From: Albidovulum sp.
Lineage (GTDB): Bacteria > Pseudomonadota > Alphaproteobacteria > Rhodobacterales > Rhodobacteraceae
Direction of reading: 5' to 3'
Assembly: GCA_028823855.1 (NCBI GenBank)
Contig: JAPPFL010000006.1
Location: forward strand, 45,185 to 109,184
Length of the DNA: 64,000 nucleotides
Shown here: in pieces, positions 23,619 to 31,953 of the stretch
Layout of the letters: the number at the start of each line of letters is the position of its first letter
How positions within the stretch are numbered: the first letter of the stretch is position 1
Translations under genes and position numbers: made by a program
The notes under the pieces: model-generated
What the model saw: the letters and a program-made list of their open reading frames with translations, nothing else
Told to the model about the DNA's origin: nothing
Databases searched by the model: none

Positions 23619-25655
23619 CTATCGCTCCACTAACGAAACGGAAATTACGCCGTTTTCTTCAACTGAAATTTGCTGGTCGCCGTGGATCACAAGCGTGGAC
23701 CCCTCGTCCTTGACCAGCATCGGGCCCTTGGCCGAGAAGCCCGGCTGAAGCTCGGACCGCCGCGAGCGCAACGATTCCGCGAGGGCGCCGGTCGCCATGT
23801 CGAGTATCTCGGACTTTGCCGGCGCGTCGCCATCATCCCGCCTAATGCGGTCGCGCGAAATGGCCGGCTTCCGCGTTACTATCGTCAATCTAATCGACAG
23901 CGAAACGATTTCGGCGGGCTCGTCGAAGGTATGGCCGAACCGGTCGAGATGCGAATCGGAAAACCTCCGGAACAGGGTTTCATGCGTGTCGGTTTCGAAA
24001 TAGTCGACGCTGAGCGTGTGCTCCTGGCCGATAAAGCGGATTCTTGCGAGGAATTTAGCGTTCGGCGCTACGTCCGCGCCGATCCTTCGTCGCAGTTCGG
24101 CCAGGCTTTTCGCCGCGAGGTTTTCGGAAGCGCTCCGAAGCCTCGCCAGGGAATCTTCGGAAATGGATTCCAGCACGGAAGTTGAATCGCTGAAAGACAG
24201 GTCGCTTGCCATCATCCCCCACGCAGAGAAAACGGAGGGCAGCGGCGGAATCAGCAGTTCGGGAATCTCCAGCTCCCTTTGTATCATCGGTCCTAGCAAT
24301 GGACCGCATCCGCCGAATGCCAGGAGCGTAAAGTCCCGGGGATCGCGGCCCCTCTCCAGAAGCATTTCCTTGATTGAAGAGGATGTTTGGGACACCAGCA
24401 CTTCGAATATCGATTTCGCCGCTTCGTCGACTCCGATCGACAGCGGCTTGCAGATGTCTTCGCTAAGCGCGGCGAGAGCGAGATCTTTGGCGATTTTCAA
24501 TTCACCGCTCATGAAATCCGACGAATCCAGATAGCCCAGCATAAGAGCGGCATCGGTAACCGTCGCGGATTTTCCGCCGCGCCCGTAGCAGGCGGGACCG
24601 GGTACCGCGCCCGCGCTCTGCGGGCCTACCCGCAGCAGCTTGTGGTCCACCCGCGCAATCGAGCCGCCTCCGGCTCCGAGATTTCTGATGTCGAAAATCG
24701 GCTGCAAAATCGGAAAGTTGTCGATCTCGGCTTCGAAGACGTCCGTCGGCTCGAAGTCGATAATCAGGCAGGCGTCGAGGCTCGTCCCGCCTATGTCGAT
24801 GGACAGTATGTTTTTTTTCCCGGTGTGCTTTGCGAAGTAGAGAGCGCCGGCCACGCCTCCGGCCGGACCCGACATGACTGTCGAGACGGGATTCGCTTCG
24901 CCCATATCGAATGTCAGCGCGCCTCCCGACGAATTCATGATGTATTTGTTGCCGTTGAATCCGAGCGACTCGATCCCACCGGAAACGCGTCCGAGATAGT
25001 TCTTCAAAACCGGCTTGATATACGCATCGAGAACTGCGGTGCTGGTCCGCTCGTATTCGCGATATTCTCTGGCGAGAGCGGCTCCGGAGGAAATTTCGAC
25101 GCCTGGAAATTCGCGATGCAGCAATTCGACCGCGCGAACCTCGTGGGCGTCGTTGGCGTAGGAATGCAGAAAGCTAACCGCCAGCGCCTTGCATTCCCCG
25201 TCCCGCGCAAGTTCCGCCGCCGAGCGGCGCAGCGCCTCGACGTCCAGCGGGGCGACTTCCCGTCCCCATGAATCGATTCTGCCGCCGACGCCCCGGACGT
25301 GCCTGCGCTCGACGATTTTTCGCGACTGCTCGTAGTCGAACCGGTACATGTCGGTAAAGTTCAGGTTTCCGCGCCCTATTTCGAAAATGTCCTCGAAACC
25401 GGAATTCGTAATGATTCCGACGGTTGTTCCCTTGCGTTCGAGTATCGCGTTCAGTCCCAAGGTCGTGCCGTGGACGAATTCGAAAATTTCGTCGACCGGA
25501 ACATTGAGCCGCTCGGCCGCCGCGATCACGCCCGCCGCCGGGTCCTCGGGGGTGGTTGGCAATTTGAAAGCAACTAGTTCTTCATTGGTAAAGTCGAATA
25601 GGACCGCGTCGATAAACGTGCCGCCTATATCGATGGAAAACTTGTACTTCGCCAT
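23619..25655 (-). CDS. hyuA: Hydantoinase A/oxoprolinase family subunit (ATP-binding)
   Basis: This is the ATPase partner of HyuB. The 678-residue product starts MAKYKFSIDIGGTFIDAVLF, the phosphate-binding motif of the family. It has FVHGTTLGLNAILERKG (about 62-78), SGPAGGVAGALYFAKHTG, a second DIGGTSLDACLI and GAGGGSIARVD, and the late FGGCGPLLGP segment. Its length fits the family. It is the first gene of a three-gene unit with hyuB and the amidohydrolase. A peptide-type ABC importer lies about 500 bases upstream on the same strand and may supply the substrate. Confidence 0.9.
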   Translation of the reverse strand: MAKYKFSIDIGGTFIDAVLFDFTNEELVAFKLPTTPEDPAAGVIAAAERLNVPVDEIFEFVHGTTLGLNAILERKGTTVGIITNSGFEDIFEIGRGNLNFTDMYRFDYEQSRKIVERRHVRGVGGRIDSWGREVAPLDVEALRRSAAELARDGECKALAVSFLHSYANDAHEVRAVELLHREFPGVEISSGAALAREYREYERTSTAVLDAYIKPVLKNYLGRVSGGIESLGFNGNKYIMNSSGGALTFDMGEANPVSTVMSGPAGGVAGALYFAKHTGKKNILSIDIGGTSLDACLIIDFEPTDVFEAEIDNFPILQPIFDIRNLGAGGGSIARVDHKLLRVGPQSAGAVPGPACYGRGGKSATVTDAALMLGYLDSSDFMSGELKIAKDLALAALSEDICKPLSIGVDEAAKSIFEVLVSQTSSSIKEMLLERGRDPRDFTLLAFGGCGPLLGPMIQRELEIPELLIPPLPSVFSAWGMMASDLSFSDSTSVLESISEDSLARLRSASENLAAKSLAELRRRIGADVAPNAKFLARIRFIGQEHTLSVDYFETDTHETLFRRFSDSHLDRFGHTFDEPAEIVSLSIRLTIVTRKPAISRDRIRRDDGDAPAKSEILDMATGALAESLRSRRSELQPGFSAKGPMLVKDEGSTLVIHGDQQISVEENGVISVSLVER

Positions 25656-26159
25656 GCGAATTCTTTCATCCAGATGTTCGGCAGTGCCGAATATTTTGCG
25701 TTCCTAGCGGCCGCCGCCGAACCCTGTCCAACCCGATAGGCCTTGGCCGATTCCCCGGATTCGATTTCGGATTCAAATCTTAATTCCTTGAATGAGCTTT
25801 GCCCTTGCGAAATGCCCGAGTCATTTGCGGGCGGCGAACGAGCATTCATTAAAGTCGACCGCAAGGGCATACAACCGCGATGAAAGCGTCGGAACGCATC
25901 GAAAATTCCGCCCGCGCTTGACAATATTGCCGAGCGGCGGCGGAAAAATCTGTTTGGAATGAACGAGAAGCGCAATTCCCCCGAAAATTTTTTCCGGCGG
26001 AATTCGGCGGCAGGGCCGCGAATCGCCCGGGAGAACTTTCGAAAACTCATGCCGCGCCACCACTTCGGTACGCCTTTGACCAGCGATCCATTCGCCCAAG
26101 CATCCGCGGGATCGTCAATCAAGGTCGATATGGCGAACTTCGAAATCTCGTCGGCGCCG
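25656..26159. other. Spacer between the ABC importer and the hydantoinase genes
   Basis: The 504 bases contain no credible gene and no recognisable relic. The spacer should hold the promoter of hyuA if that unit is transcribed separately, but no convincing minus-strand promoter is visible. An AT-rich patch near 25980-25995 looks palindromic but cannot form a terminator hairpin. Confidence 0.5.
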
Positions 26160-26942
26160 CTAGTAGACCGAATCTATGAGCTTAATCGTGTAGTCGTTAC
26201 CGGGATTGTTCAATATTTCGGAAGTCTTTCCGAATTCGACGATCCTGCCGTCGCTCATAACGTAGACCCTGTCGCACAGGAGCCTGACGACGTTGATGTC
26301 GTGCGAAATAAAAAGCATCGTCAAACGAAACTCCTCGATCAAGCTGGCAAACAGCTCAATGATCTGCGCCTGAATCGAGACGTCCAGAGAGGACAGGGGC
26401 TCGTCGCAAATCAGCAGCGTCGGCTGGACGGCGATGGCCCGCGCGATGGCGATGCGCTGCCGCTGGCCGCCCGAAAACTCGTGCGGATACTTGTTGGAAT
26501 TCTCGCTTGCCAAGCCGACGCTACTCAGCAGACCGTCGACCCTCTCGTCCATTTCCGGCCGCGAAAGCTGGGGCTGGTGAAGCCGCAGGCCCTCTTTGAT
26601 GCTGTTTCTTATCGTGGACCGCGGATTCAGGCTTCCGTACGGGTCCTGGAAAACGATCTGGACCTCGGATTTGTACTCGAACCTTTCAGAGGCGCTGTGC
26701 GACCGAATCTCCTTTCCCCTGTAGAAAATCTGGCCTTCGCCGAATGGAGTAAGCCTGGTTATGATATTCGCCAGAGTCGATTTCCCGCTGCCGGATTCTC
26801 CCAGTATTCCCACTACTTCGCCGTCGTACAGTTCGAGGCTAATGTTTTGCAGCGAGAATTTGGATTGGTGAACGAGGTATCGCTTCGCGAAGGATTTCGA
26901 CAATCCCTTAACCTGAAGAAGCGGTTCGGCAAGCTCGTTCAT
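26160..26942 (-). CDS. Peptide-type ABC transporter ATP-binding protein (OppF/DppF type)
   Basis: One of two cytoplasmic ATPases that drive the importer encoded upstream. The ATG at 26942 gives a 260-residue protein beginning MNELAEPLLQVKGL. It has Walker A GESGSGKST, Q-loop FQDPYGSLNP, signature FSGGQRQR, Walker B LLICDEPLSSLD and the switch His in FISHD. The longer open frame upstream belongs to the previous gene in another phase. Start and previous stop overlap as ATGA. It lacks the C-terminal cysteine-rich extension seen in many full-length OppF/DppF proteins. Confidence 0.9.
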   Translation of the reverse strand: MNELAEPLLQVKGLSKSFAKRYLVHQSKFSLQNISLELYDGEVVGILGESGSGKSTLANIITRLTPFGEGQIFYRGKEIRSHSASERFEYKSEVQIVFQDPYGSLNPRSTIRNSIKEGLRLHQPQLSRPEMDERVDGLLSSVGLASENSNKYPHEFSGGQRQRIAIARAIAVQPTLLICDEPLSSLDVSIQAQIIELFASLIEEFRLTMLFISHDINVVRLLCDRVYVMSDGRIVEFGKTSEILNNPGNDYTIKLIDSVY

Positions 26943-27949
26943 GGTCGCCGACCCGCTCTGACCAGGCATGCGTCGAATTCCTGCTCCAGCGACGCGTTGA
27001 CCGGAATTTCGCTCGTATCGCAAATGTCCCGCCGCAGGCCGCAGCGGCTGCTGAAAGCGCAGCCCGCGGCGCCGTATCCCGCGCTGAGCGGTTCGCCCGG
27101 AATCGACTGGATGTCCGCAAGGTTCATGTCTTTGCGCGGGATGCACTTGAACAGGGCCTCGGTGTAGGGATGGGAGGCGCTCGAGCCGATTTCGTCGGAG
27201 GCCAGGATGTTGAACAGCTGGCCGCCGTACATGACAGCGATTCGGTCGACGTTTTTCCGCAGCAGCTCAAGGTTGTGGCTGATAAGAATCACGGCAAGAT
27301 TGCGGTTTCTGCTGCGCTCGATAATCAGATTGATTATCCTTCTCTGAGTGTACGCGTCGAGCGCAGTCGTCGGCTCGTCCGCAACCAGAATGCTGGGTTC
27401 CTGGGACAATGCGATCGCGATGACGATTCTCTGGCGCATACCGCCGGAAAACTGGTCGGGATACTGGCCGACGGCCGTTGCCGGTTCGGATATCCCGACT
27501 TCCTTCAGGAGTTCCAGAGTCGTTTTCCCGGCCTCGGCGGACTTCGGCGAAATTCCCTTGCCTAGGTAAAGCGCCTCGCGGATTTGCCTTCCGATGCGCA
27601 TTGTCGGGTTGAGCGACGAAAACGGATCCTGCGGCACGAAGCCGATTTCGCGGCCCAGCAATTTCCTCACTCTCCTACGATGCTCGGATGAAGAGAATTC
27701 CGTATTCTTGAACGTCATGCGGCCTTTTTCGACAAACGCGTCGTCGTGGAGGCCGAAAATCGTGCGCATAAGAAGAGTCTTTCCCGACCCCGACTCCCCC
27801 GCCAATCCGAAAATCTCGCCCGGCCGAACCGAAAAGCTGATGTTGCGCACCATCGTTTTTCTTGAAGCGGCCAAGGCGACGCACACGCCTTCCAGCTTGA
27901 GTATGGCATTCCTTTCGGCATTGCCCGTCGGGGAAGGAGAATTCGGCAC
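26939..27949 (-). CDS. Peptide-type ABC transporter ATP-binding protein (OppD/DppD type)
   Basis: Second ATPase of the importer. It has Walker A GESGSGKTL, FVPQDPFSSLNP, FSGGMRQR, LVADEPTTALD and LISHN. The C-terminal CAFSSRCGLRRDIC is the cysteine-bearing tail typical of peptide and nickel importers, which may hold an Fe-S cluster. The start is uncertain: a GTG at 27949, 8 bases after the permease stop, is chosen because the ABC domain begins soon after it. A TTG at 28009 overlaps the permease by 53 bases. Neither has a good ribosome binding site. Confidence 0.87.
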   Translation of the reverse strand: MPNSPSPTGNAERNAILKLEGVCVALAASRKTMVRNISFSVRPGEIFGLAGESGSGKTLLMRTIFGLHDDAFVEKGRMTFKNTEFSSSEHRRRVRKLLGREIGFVPQDPFSSLNPTMRIGRQIREALYLGKGISPKSAEAGKTTLELLKEVGISEPATAVGQYPDQFSGGMRQRIVIAIALSQEPSILVADEPTTALDAYTQRRIINLIIERSRNRNLAVILISHNLELLRKNVDRIAVMYGGQLFNILASDEIGSSASHPYTEALFKCIPRKDMNLADIQSIPGEPLSAGYGAAGCAFSSRCGLRRDICDTSEIPVNASLEQEFDACLVRAGRRP

Positions 27950-27956
27950 GCCGGGT

Positions 27957-28796
27957 CTACTGCCTCGTGATGAGCGTCGGATCAAGTTCGCGCCTGAGCA
28001 TGTCGCCAATCAAATTGAAGCTCATCGCGGTTATGAAGATCGCCAGCCCGGGAAACGTTACGATCCACCAGCCCTTTGAAGTGAAGGAACGGCCTTCGGC
28101 GATCATCGCGCCCCATTCCGGTGCGGGAACCTGGGCGCCTACTCCGATGAAGGACAGTCCCGATATCGCAAGCATCACCGCGGAGATATCCAGCGTTACC
28201 TGGATAATGAGCACGTCGAAGGCGTTCGGAAGCACGTAGTGCGTCACTTTGCGAAATGTCGAAACGCCCAGGGCGTTGGCGCTCGCAACGAATTTCTTGG
28301 AAAGAATGTCTACCGTAATCATGCGCGACAGCCGCGCGTAGGTTGGCCACCAGCTAAAAATAAGAGCCATTATCGCGGCCTCAAGGCTTGAACCGAGCGC
28401 GGCCGCAAAGCCGAGAGCCAGAATGAGCGGCGGGAATCCGAGCCAGACATCGGCGATGCGCATGAGGAAATTGTCGACGGTGCCGCCGACGAATGCGGAA
28501 AAGATCCCGAGAATGCAGCCGAAGACCAGCACCGTCGCGATTACTGTCACCGTCGACAGTATCGTGAGCTTGGCGCCGTAGAGGATTCTGCTCAGAACGT
28601 CTCGTCCGGATCCGTCCGTACCGAGTATATGGGTCAAGGACGGCTCGGCGAGCCGGTTGCGAAAGTCGATCGCTAGCGGGTCGAACGGCGCGACGTAGGG
28701 GCCGATTACGGCTAGGACGAGCACGATGCACGCAATGACGAGCGCGCATTTTTCGATCCAGCTTCTCGAAAATGACCAAATCTTTTTGATCGTCAG
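27957..28796 (-). CDS. Peptide-type ABC transporter permease (OppC/DppC type)
   Basis: Inner-membrane subunit of the importer. Family features include LGTDGSGRDVLSRILYG after the first helix and the EAA loop with VASANALGVSTFRKVTHYVLPN. A GTG at 28724 would cut the first transmembrane helix in half. Coding sequence continues upstream in frame (TIKKIWSFSRSWIEKCALVI) up to a CTG at 28796 that overlaps the stop of the previous permease as CTGA. No ATG, GTG or TTG lies between them. The CTG start gives 279 residues and a complete helix. This start is inference. Confidence 0.82.
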   Translation of the reverse strand: MTIKKIWSFSRSWIEKCALVIACIVLVLAVIGPYVAPFDPLAIDFRNRLAEPSLTHILGTDGSGRDVLSRILYGAKLTILSTVTVIATVLVFGCILGIFSAFVGGTVDNFLMRIADVWLGFPPLILALGFAAALGSSLEAAIMALIFSWWPTYARLSRMITVDILSKKFVASANALGVSTFRKVTHYVLPNAFDVLIIQVTLDISAVMLAISGLSFIGVGAQVPAPEWGAMIAEGRSFTSKGWWIVTFPGLAIFITAMSFNLIGDMLRRELDPTLITRQ

Positions 28797-29800
28797 TCCT
28801 CGCGAGTCTTACGCGGATTTATCGCGTATAGGATAATGTCGATCGCCATGTTGGAAATCACGAAAACGAGGCCGACGACGAGAACCACCCCGACGACCGC
28901 GTGGATGTCGGACTGAGTGACCGCCTTGATGGCGTAGCGCCCGATTCCCGGCCGGCCGAAAATCTCCTCGACAAGTACGGTCGCTCCGAGCATCCATCCG
29001 AACTGCATGCCGAACACGGTAAGAGACGGCGTCGCGCCGTTCCGGAACACGTGGCGGAACATGATGCGCGCCTCGCTCGCGCCCTTCGCCCGGGCCATGA
29101 CGACGTAGTCCTTGCGGAATTCGCTAATCATGGCAGTCCGCGTAATCCTCACGCCGACCGCCGTGAACAGGAGCGACAGCGCGAGAGCGGGGAGGAATAT
29201 GTGCATCATTAGGTCGGCAAATACATCGAGCCTCATCTGGACAAGGCTGTCCAGAATATAGAACCCTGTCGCTCCTTCGAAGTCGCGGTTGGCGAAGCTT
29301 AGCCGGCCCGCAACCGGAAATAGCTGCCAGTCCGCCGCAAGCTTTTGCTGCAGGAGTATGGCGGTCCAGAATATGGGCACTCCCGCGCCCGCGATCGCTA
29401 CGACCCGAACGGCATTGTCGAAATTTGACCCGTGGTATCTTGCGGCGACCAGGCCAATTGGAAAGGAAATCAACAGATTTATCAACATCGCCATCACGAC
29501 GAGCTCGAGCGAGGGAGGCAACTCCCTCATGATGTCGTCGGCGATCGGCTGGTGCGTAAACCAGGAGGTGCCGAAATCCCCCGCCAGCACCTTTGCTCCG
29601 TACACGAGGAACTGCACGTGGAACGGCTTGTCCAAGCCCATGCTTTCGCGCACAAGCTGGATTTTCTCAGCGCCTGCGTTCGGTCCCGCGGCCGCGATTG
29701 CCGGGTCCCCGGGCACGACATGGCTAAGCAGGAACGTTATGAATATTAGAATGAAGAGAGCGAAGAGAGAGAATGCGATCCTTTCGAGAACGTACCTCAT
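28793..29800 (-). CDS. Peptide-type ABC transporter permease (OppB/DppB type)
   Basis: The 335-residue inner-membrane protein begins MRYVLERIAFSLFALFILIF, the usual first helix of DppB-type permeases, with LSHVVPGDPA right after it. The large periplasmic segment includes the LFPVAGRLSF region, and the EAA loop reads MARAKGASEARIMFRHVFRN. Six helices are apparent. It lies 35 bases after the binding-protein gene and overlaps the next permease by 4 bases. Confidence 0.92.
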   Translation of the reverse strand: MRYVLERIAFSLFALFILIFITFLLSHVVPGDPAIAAAGPNAGAEKIQLVRESMGLDKPFHVQFLVYGAKVLAGDFGTSWFTHQPIADDIMRELPPSLELVVMAMLINLLISFPIGLVAARYHGSNFDNAVRVVAIAGAGVPIFWTAILLQQKLAADWQLFPVAGRLSFANRDFEGATGFYILDSLVQMRLDVFADLMMHIFLPALALSLLFTAVGVRITRTAMISEFRKDYVVMARAKGASEARIMFRHVFRNGATPSLTVFGMQFGWMLGATVLVEEIFGRPGIGRYAIKAVTQSDIHAVVGVVLVVGLVFVISNMAIDIILYAINPRKTRED

Positions 29801-29835
29801 CCCTCCGCTCTCTTCTGCGAGCGCGCGTCCAAATC

Positions 29836-31395
29836 TTATTCAGACAAGCCCATGTCCATTATGTTGAACGTCTGGTGATGCGCTACATTGTAAACGTATC
29901 CGGTCACCTTGTCCGACATGGCCAGGACGAATCCCGGGTTTGACACCGTGACTACGGGATGGTCGGCGCCGATCAATTCCTGAGCTTTCTGGTACAGCTC
30001 CACTCGTTCCGCCGGGTCGGACGACGACGCGGCCGCATTGAGAAGGGCATCGACATCCGGATTGGAATACTGCGCCCAGTTGTACCCGCCATTGTAGCCC
30101 GTCAAAGCTCCGTTGAACGAGGTGTTGAGGATCGCATGCGCATCCGGGAAACTTGGGAAATTGTAAATCATGTTGATATCGGATGTCGTTGCGAGATCCT
30201 GCACCGTCGCGGCTTGAGCCGGCCAGGTCATCCCCTCGGCGTTGAGAGTGATTCCTATGCTTGCCAGGTTCGACTGGAACTGCTCGACGGCCAGCCTCTC
30301 TTCTTCGATCGCGGGCAGGTAACGCACGAGCAGTTCAGTGCCGGCCCAGCCGTTTTCATCAACCAGCCCCTTCGCTTCCTCCAGATTGAAGTCCGTTTCC
30401 GTGCCCGTCTGATGGCCGACCCAGTTCGAAGGCAATGGACCGTCGGGCATATTGCCGAATCCCTGGAGAACCTGTTCCAAATGCAGTTCGCGATCGAAAG
30501 CCATGCACAGCATCCTCCGGAATTCCTTGTTTCCGGTCGGGCCGTCGCTGGCCGTATTGAACTGGAAATATAGCGGCGTGGCGGCGGCGCCGACATCGAC
30601 GACAAAGCCTTCTTCGCCCATGATTGCCAGCTTGTCTTCGACGGTCAAATCGGGCGCAACGTGCGCTTCTCCGCTCCTGAGCAATGCAAGCTGCGTCGAC
30701 GGTTCCGAGACGTAGCGAAACACGACTTCCGCGGCGTGGTTTCCTTCCCAGCCGCCCCAGTAGCCGTCGTATGCGACGAGCGACACCGCCTCGGTCGGCT
30801 TGTACGACTTGACCATGTAGGGTCCCGAACCGGCCGCGTTTACGGCAAGCCATTGGCGCGCGTTGTCATCGCCCATGTTTTGTTCGACCAGGCCCTTGTT
30901 CACAATATAGATTCGCGACAGCGCCGAAAGGAACGGACCGAAGGGGGCCGACAACGAAAGCTTTATCGTCGTGTCGTCGATCACCTCGGCTCCGGCATAC
31001 GGGCCCATGTCGTTCAGTACTTTGCCGGCAGCGCTTTGAAGCCGGTCGAGAGTGAATTTTACGTCCTCGGCTGCGAGACTGCTCCCGTCGTGGAATGTCA
31101 CGTCGTCTCTTAGAGTAAACGTGTACTCCAGACCGTCGTCGGAAATGCTCCAGCCCGTCGCGACGCGCGGCGATACCGCGGTCTCTCCGGCCGTGAACTG
31201 AACCAAAGTGTCGTAGATTCCGATAGTAAGCTGGTTAACCGTGGAGTTGGTCGCATTCGCGGGATCCAGGTTTTCCGGCGTTTCGTTTTCCACGATCACC
31301 AGTACGCCAGACGGCGCGGCCAAAGCCGGGCTCGCGAAACAACCAACCGCGAACGCCGCGCCAAGAAAGAACTTAGTTAAGGAATTAAGACTCAT
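29836..31395 (-). CDS. ABC transporter periplasmic substrate-binding protein (peptide/nickel, SBP_bac_5)
   Basis: The 519-residue protein has a clear signal peptide (about 1-26, ending ALA) and the family 5 layout: ENLDPANATNSTVNQLTIGIYD near the N-terminus, then YTFTLRDDVTFHDGSSLAAEDVKFTLDRL. A strong GGGAGGT ribosome binding site lies 6 bases before the ATG. It heads the five-gene importer operon (binding protein, two permeases, two ATPases). The ligand could be a peptide, opine or other organic solute. The adjacent hydantoinase genes suggest an amide compound. Confidence 0.92.
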   Translation of the reverse strand: MSLNSLTKFFLGAAFAVGCFASPALAAPSGVLVIVENETPENLDPANATNSTVNQLTIGIYDTLVQFTAGETAVSPRVATGWSISDDGLEYTFTLRDDVTFHDGSSLAAEDVKFTLDRLQSAAGKVLNDMGPYAGAEVIDDTTIKLSLSAPFGPFLSALSRIYIVNKGLVEQNMGDDNARQWLAVNAAGSGPYMVKSYKPTEAVSLVAYDGYWGGWEGNHAAEVVFRYVSEPSTQLALLRSGEAHVAPDLTVEDKLAIMGEEGFVVDVGAAATPLYFQFNTASDGPTGNKEFRRMLCMAFDRELHLEQVLQGFGNMPDGPLPSNWVGHQTGTETDFNLEEAKGLVDENGWAGTELLVRYLPAIEEERLAVEQFQSNLASIGITLNAEGMTWPAQAATVQDLATTSDINMIYNFPSFPDAHAILNTSFNGALTGYNGGYNWAQYSNPDVDALLNAAASSSDPAERVELYQKAQELIGADHPVVTVSNPGFVLAMSDKVTGYVYNVAHHQTFNIMDMGLSE

Positions 31396-31953
31396 TTTAT
31401 ACCTCCCAATTTCGAGAATTGAAAATTAGCATTCGTCGCGCCCGGAGACAAGGTCGCCGGCATTGCGGAAAGTGTCATCCGATATCGATTGTTGATACTT
31501 CCCAAATTTCCATTGCGACCCTCCCGTCGCAAGAGGCTCGGGGACCCGCCGCCCTACTCCGAATAGTCGCCAGGAAAACTGGCACGAACAATTCCGGCAG
31601 GGTCCGCCATCATGAAGCGGCGGCGTTTAGCTTTAACGTAACTGCGAGGGAGGGCCGAATCGCGAGGCGTCGTCGACCGCATTCTTCGACATTCCCCTAG
31701 GTCTCGCTAATGCGGCCGGCACGAGCTTTTAGTCGCCATTTCGACTCGTCCCGCTCATCGTCCTTTGCATAGAGGTGCAAATCCCCCGCATTGGTTTTCG
31801 CGATCGCCCGCCTTCCGGCCAATCCGTTACGATAGTTCGGCGCCGGTTCGGTGTTCCGCGAATCGAAGAAGTGAATTCCACGCTTCGCTGCCCGGAGCGA
31901 GAAGCGGAGTCGCGCATGGATCGAAAGCGGAAAATTGAAGGCAGATTCCGATC
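31396..31953. other. Spacer with a possible unidentified gene relic
   Basis: No intact gene is seen in 558 bases. On the minus strand near 31830-31700 one frame reads AIAKTNAGDLHLYAKDDE and continues another 20 codons to a stop, with a coding-like composition. I could not assign it to a family, and it lacks a convincing start. The rest should include the promoter for the binding-protein gene at 31395. Confidence 0.35.

Noticed and set aside
25970..26000. AT-rich palindrome-like patch read as a terminator
   Set aside because: The symmetric arms leave a loop of only two bases and there is no separate T-run, so no stable hairpin forms.
25959..27167. 402-codon plus-strand open frame crossing the spacer and two ATPase genes
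   Set aside because: It mostly mirrors the conserved ABC ATPase sequence on the other strand. No domain or ribosome binding site supports it.
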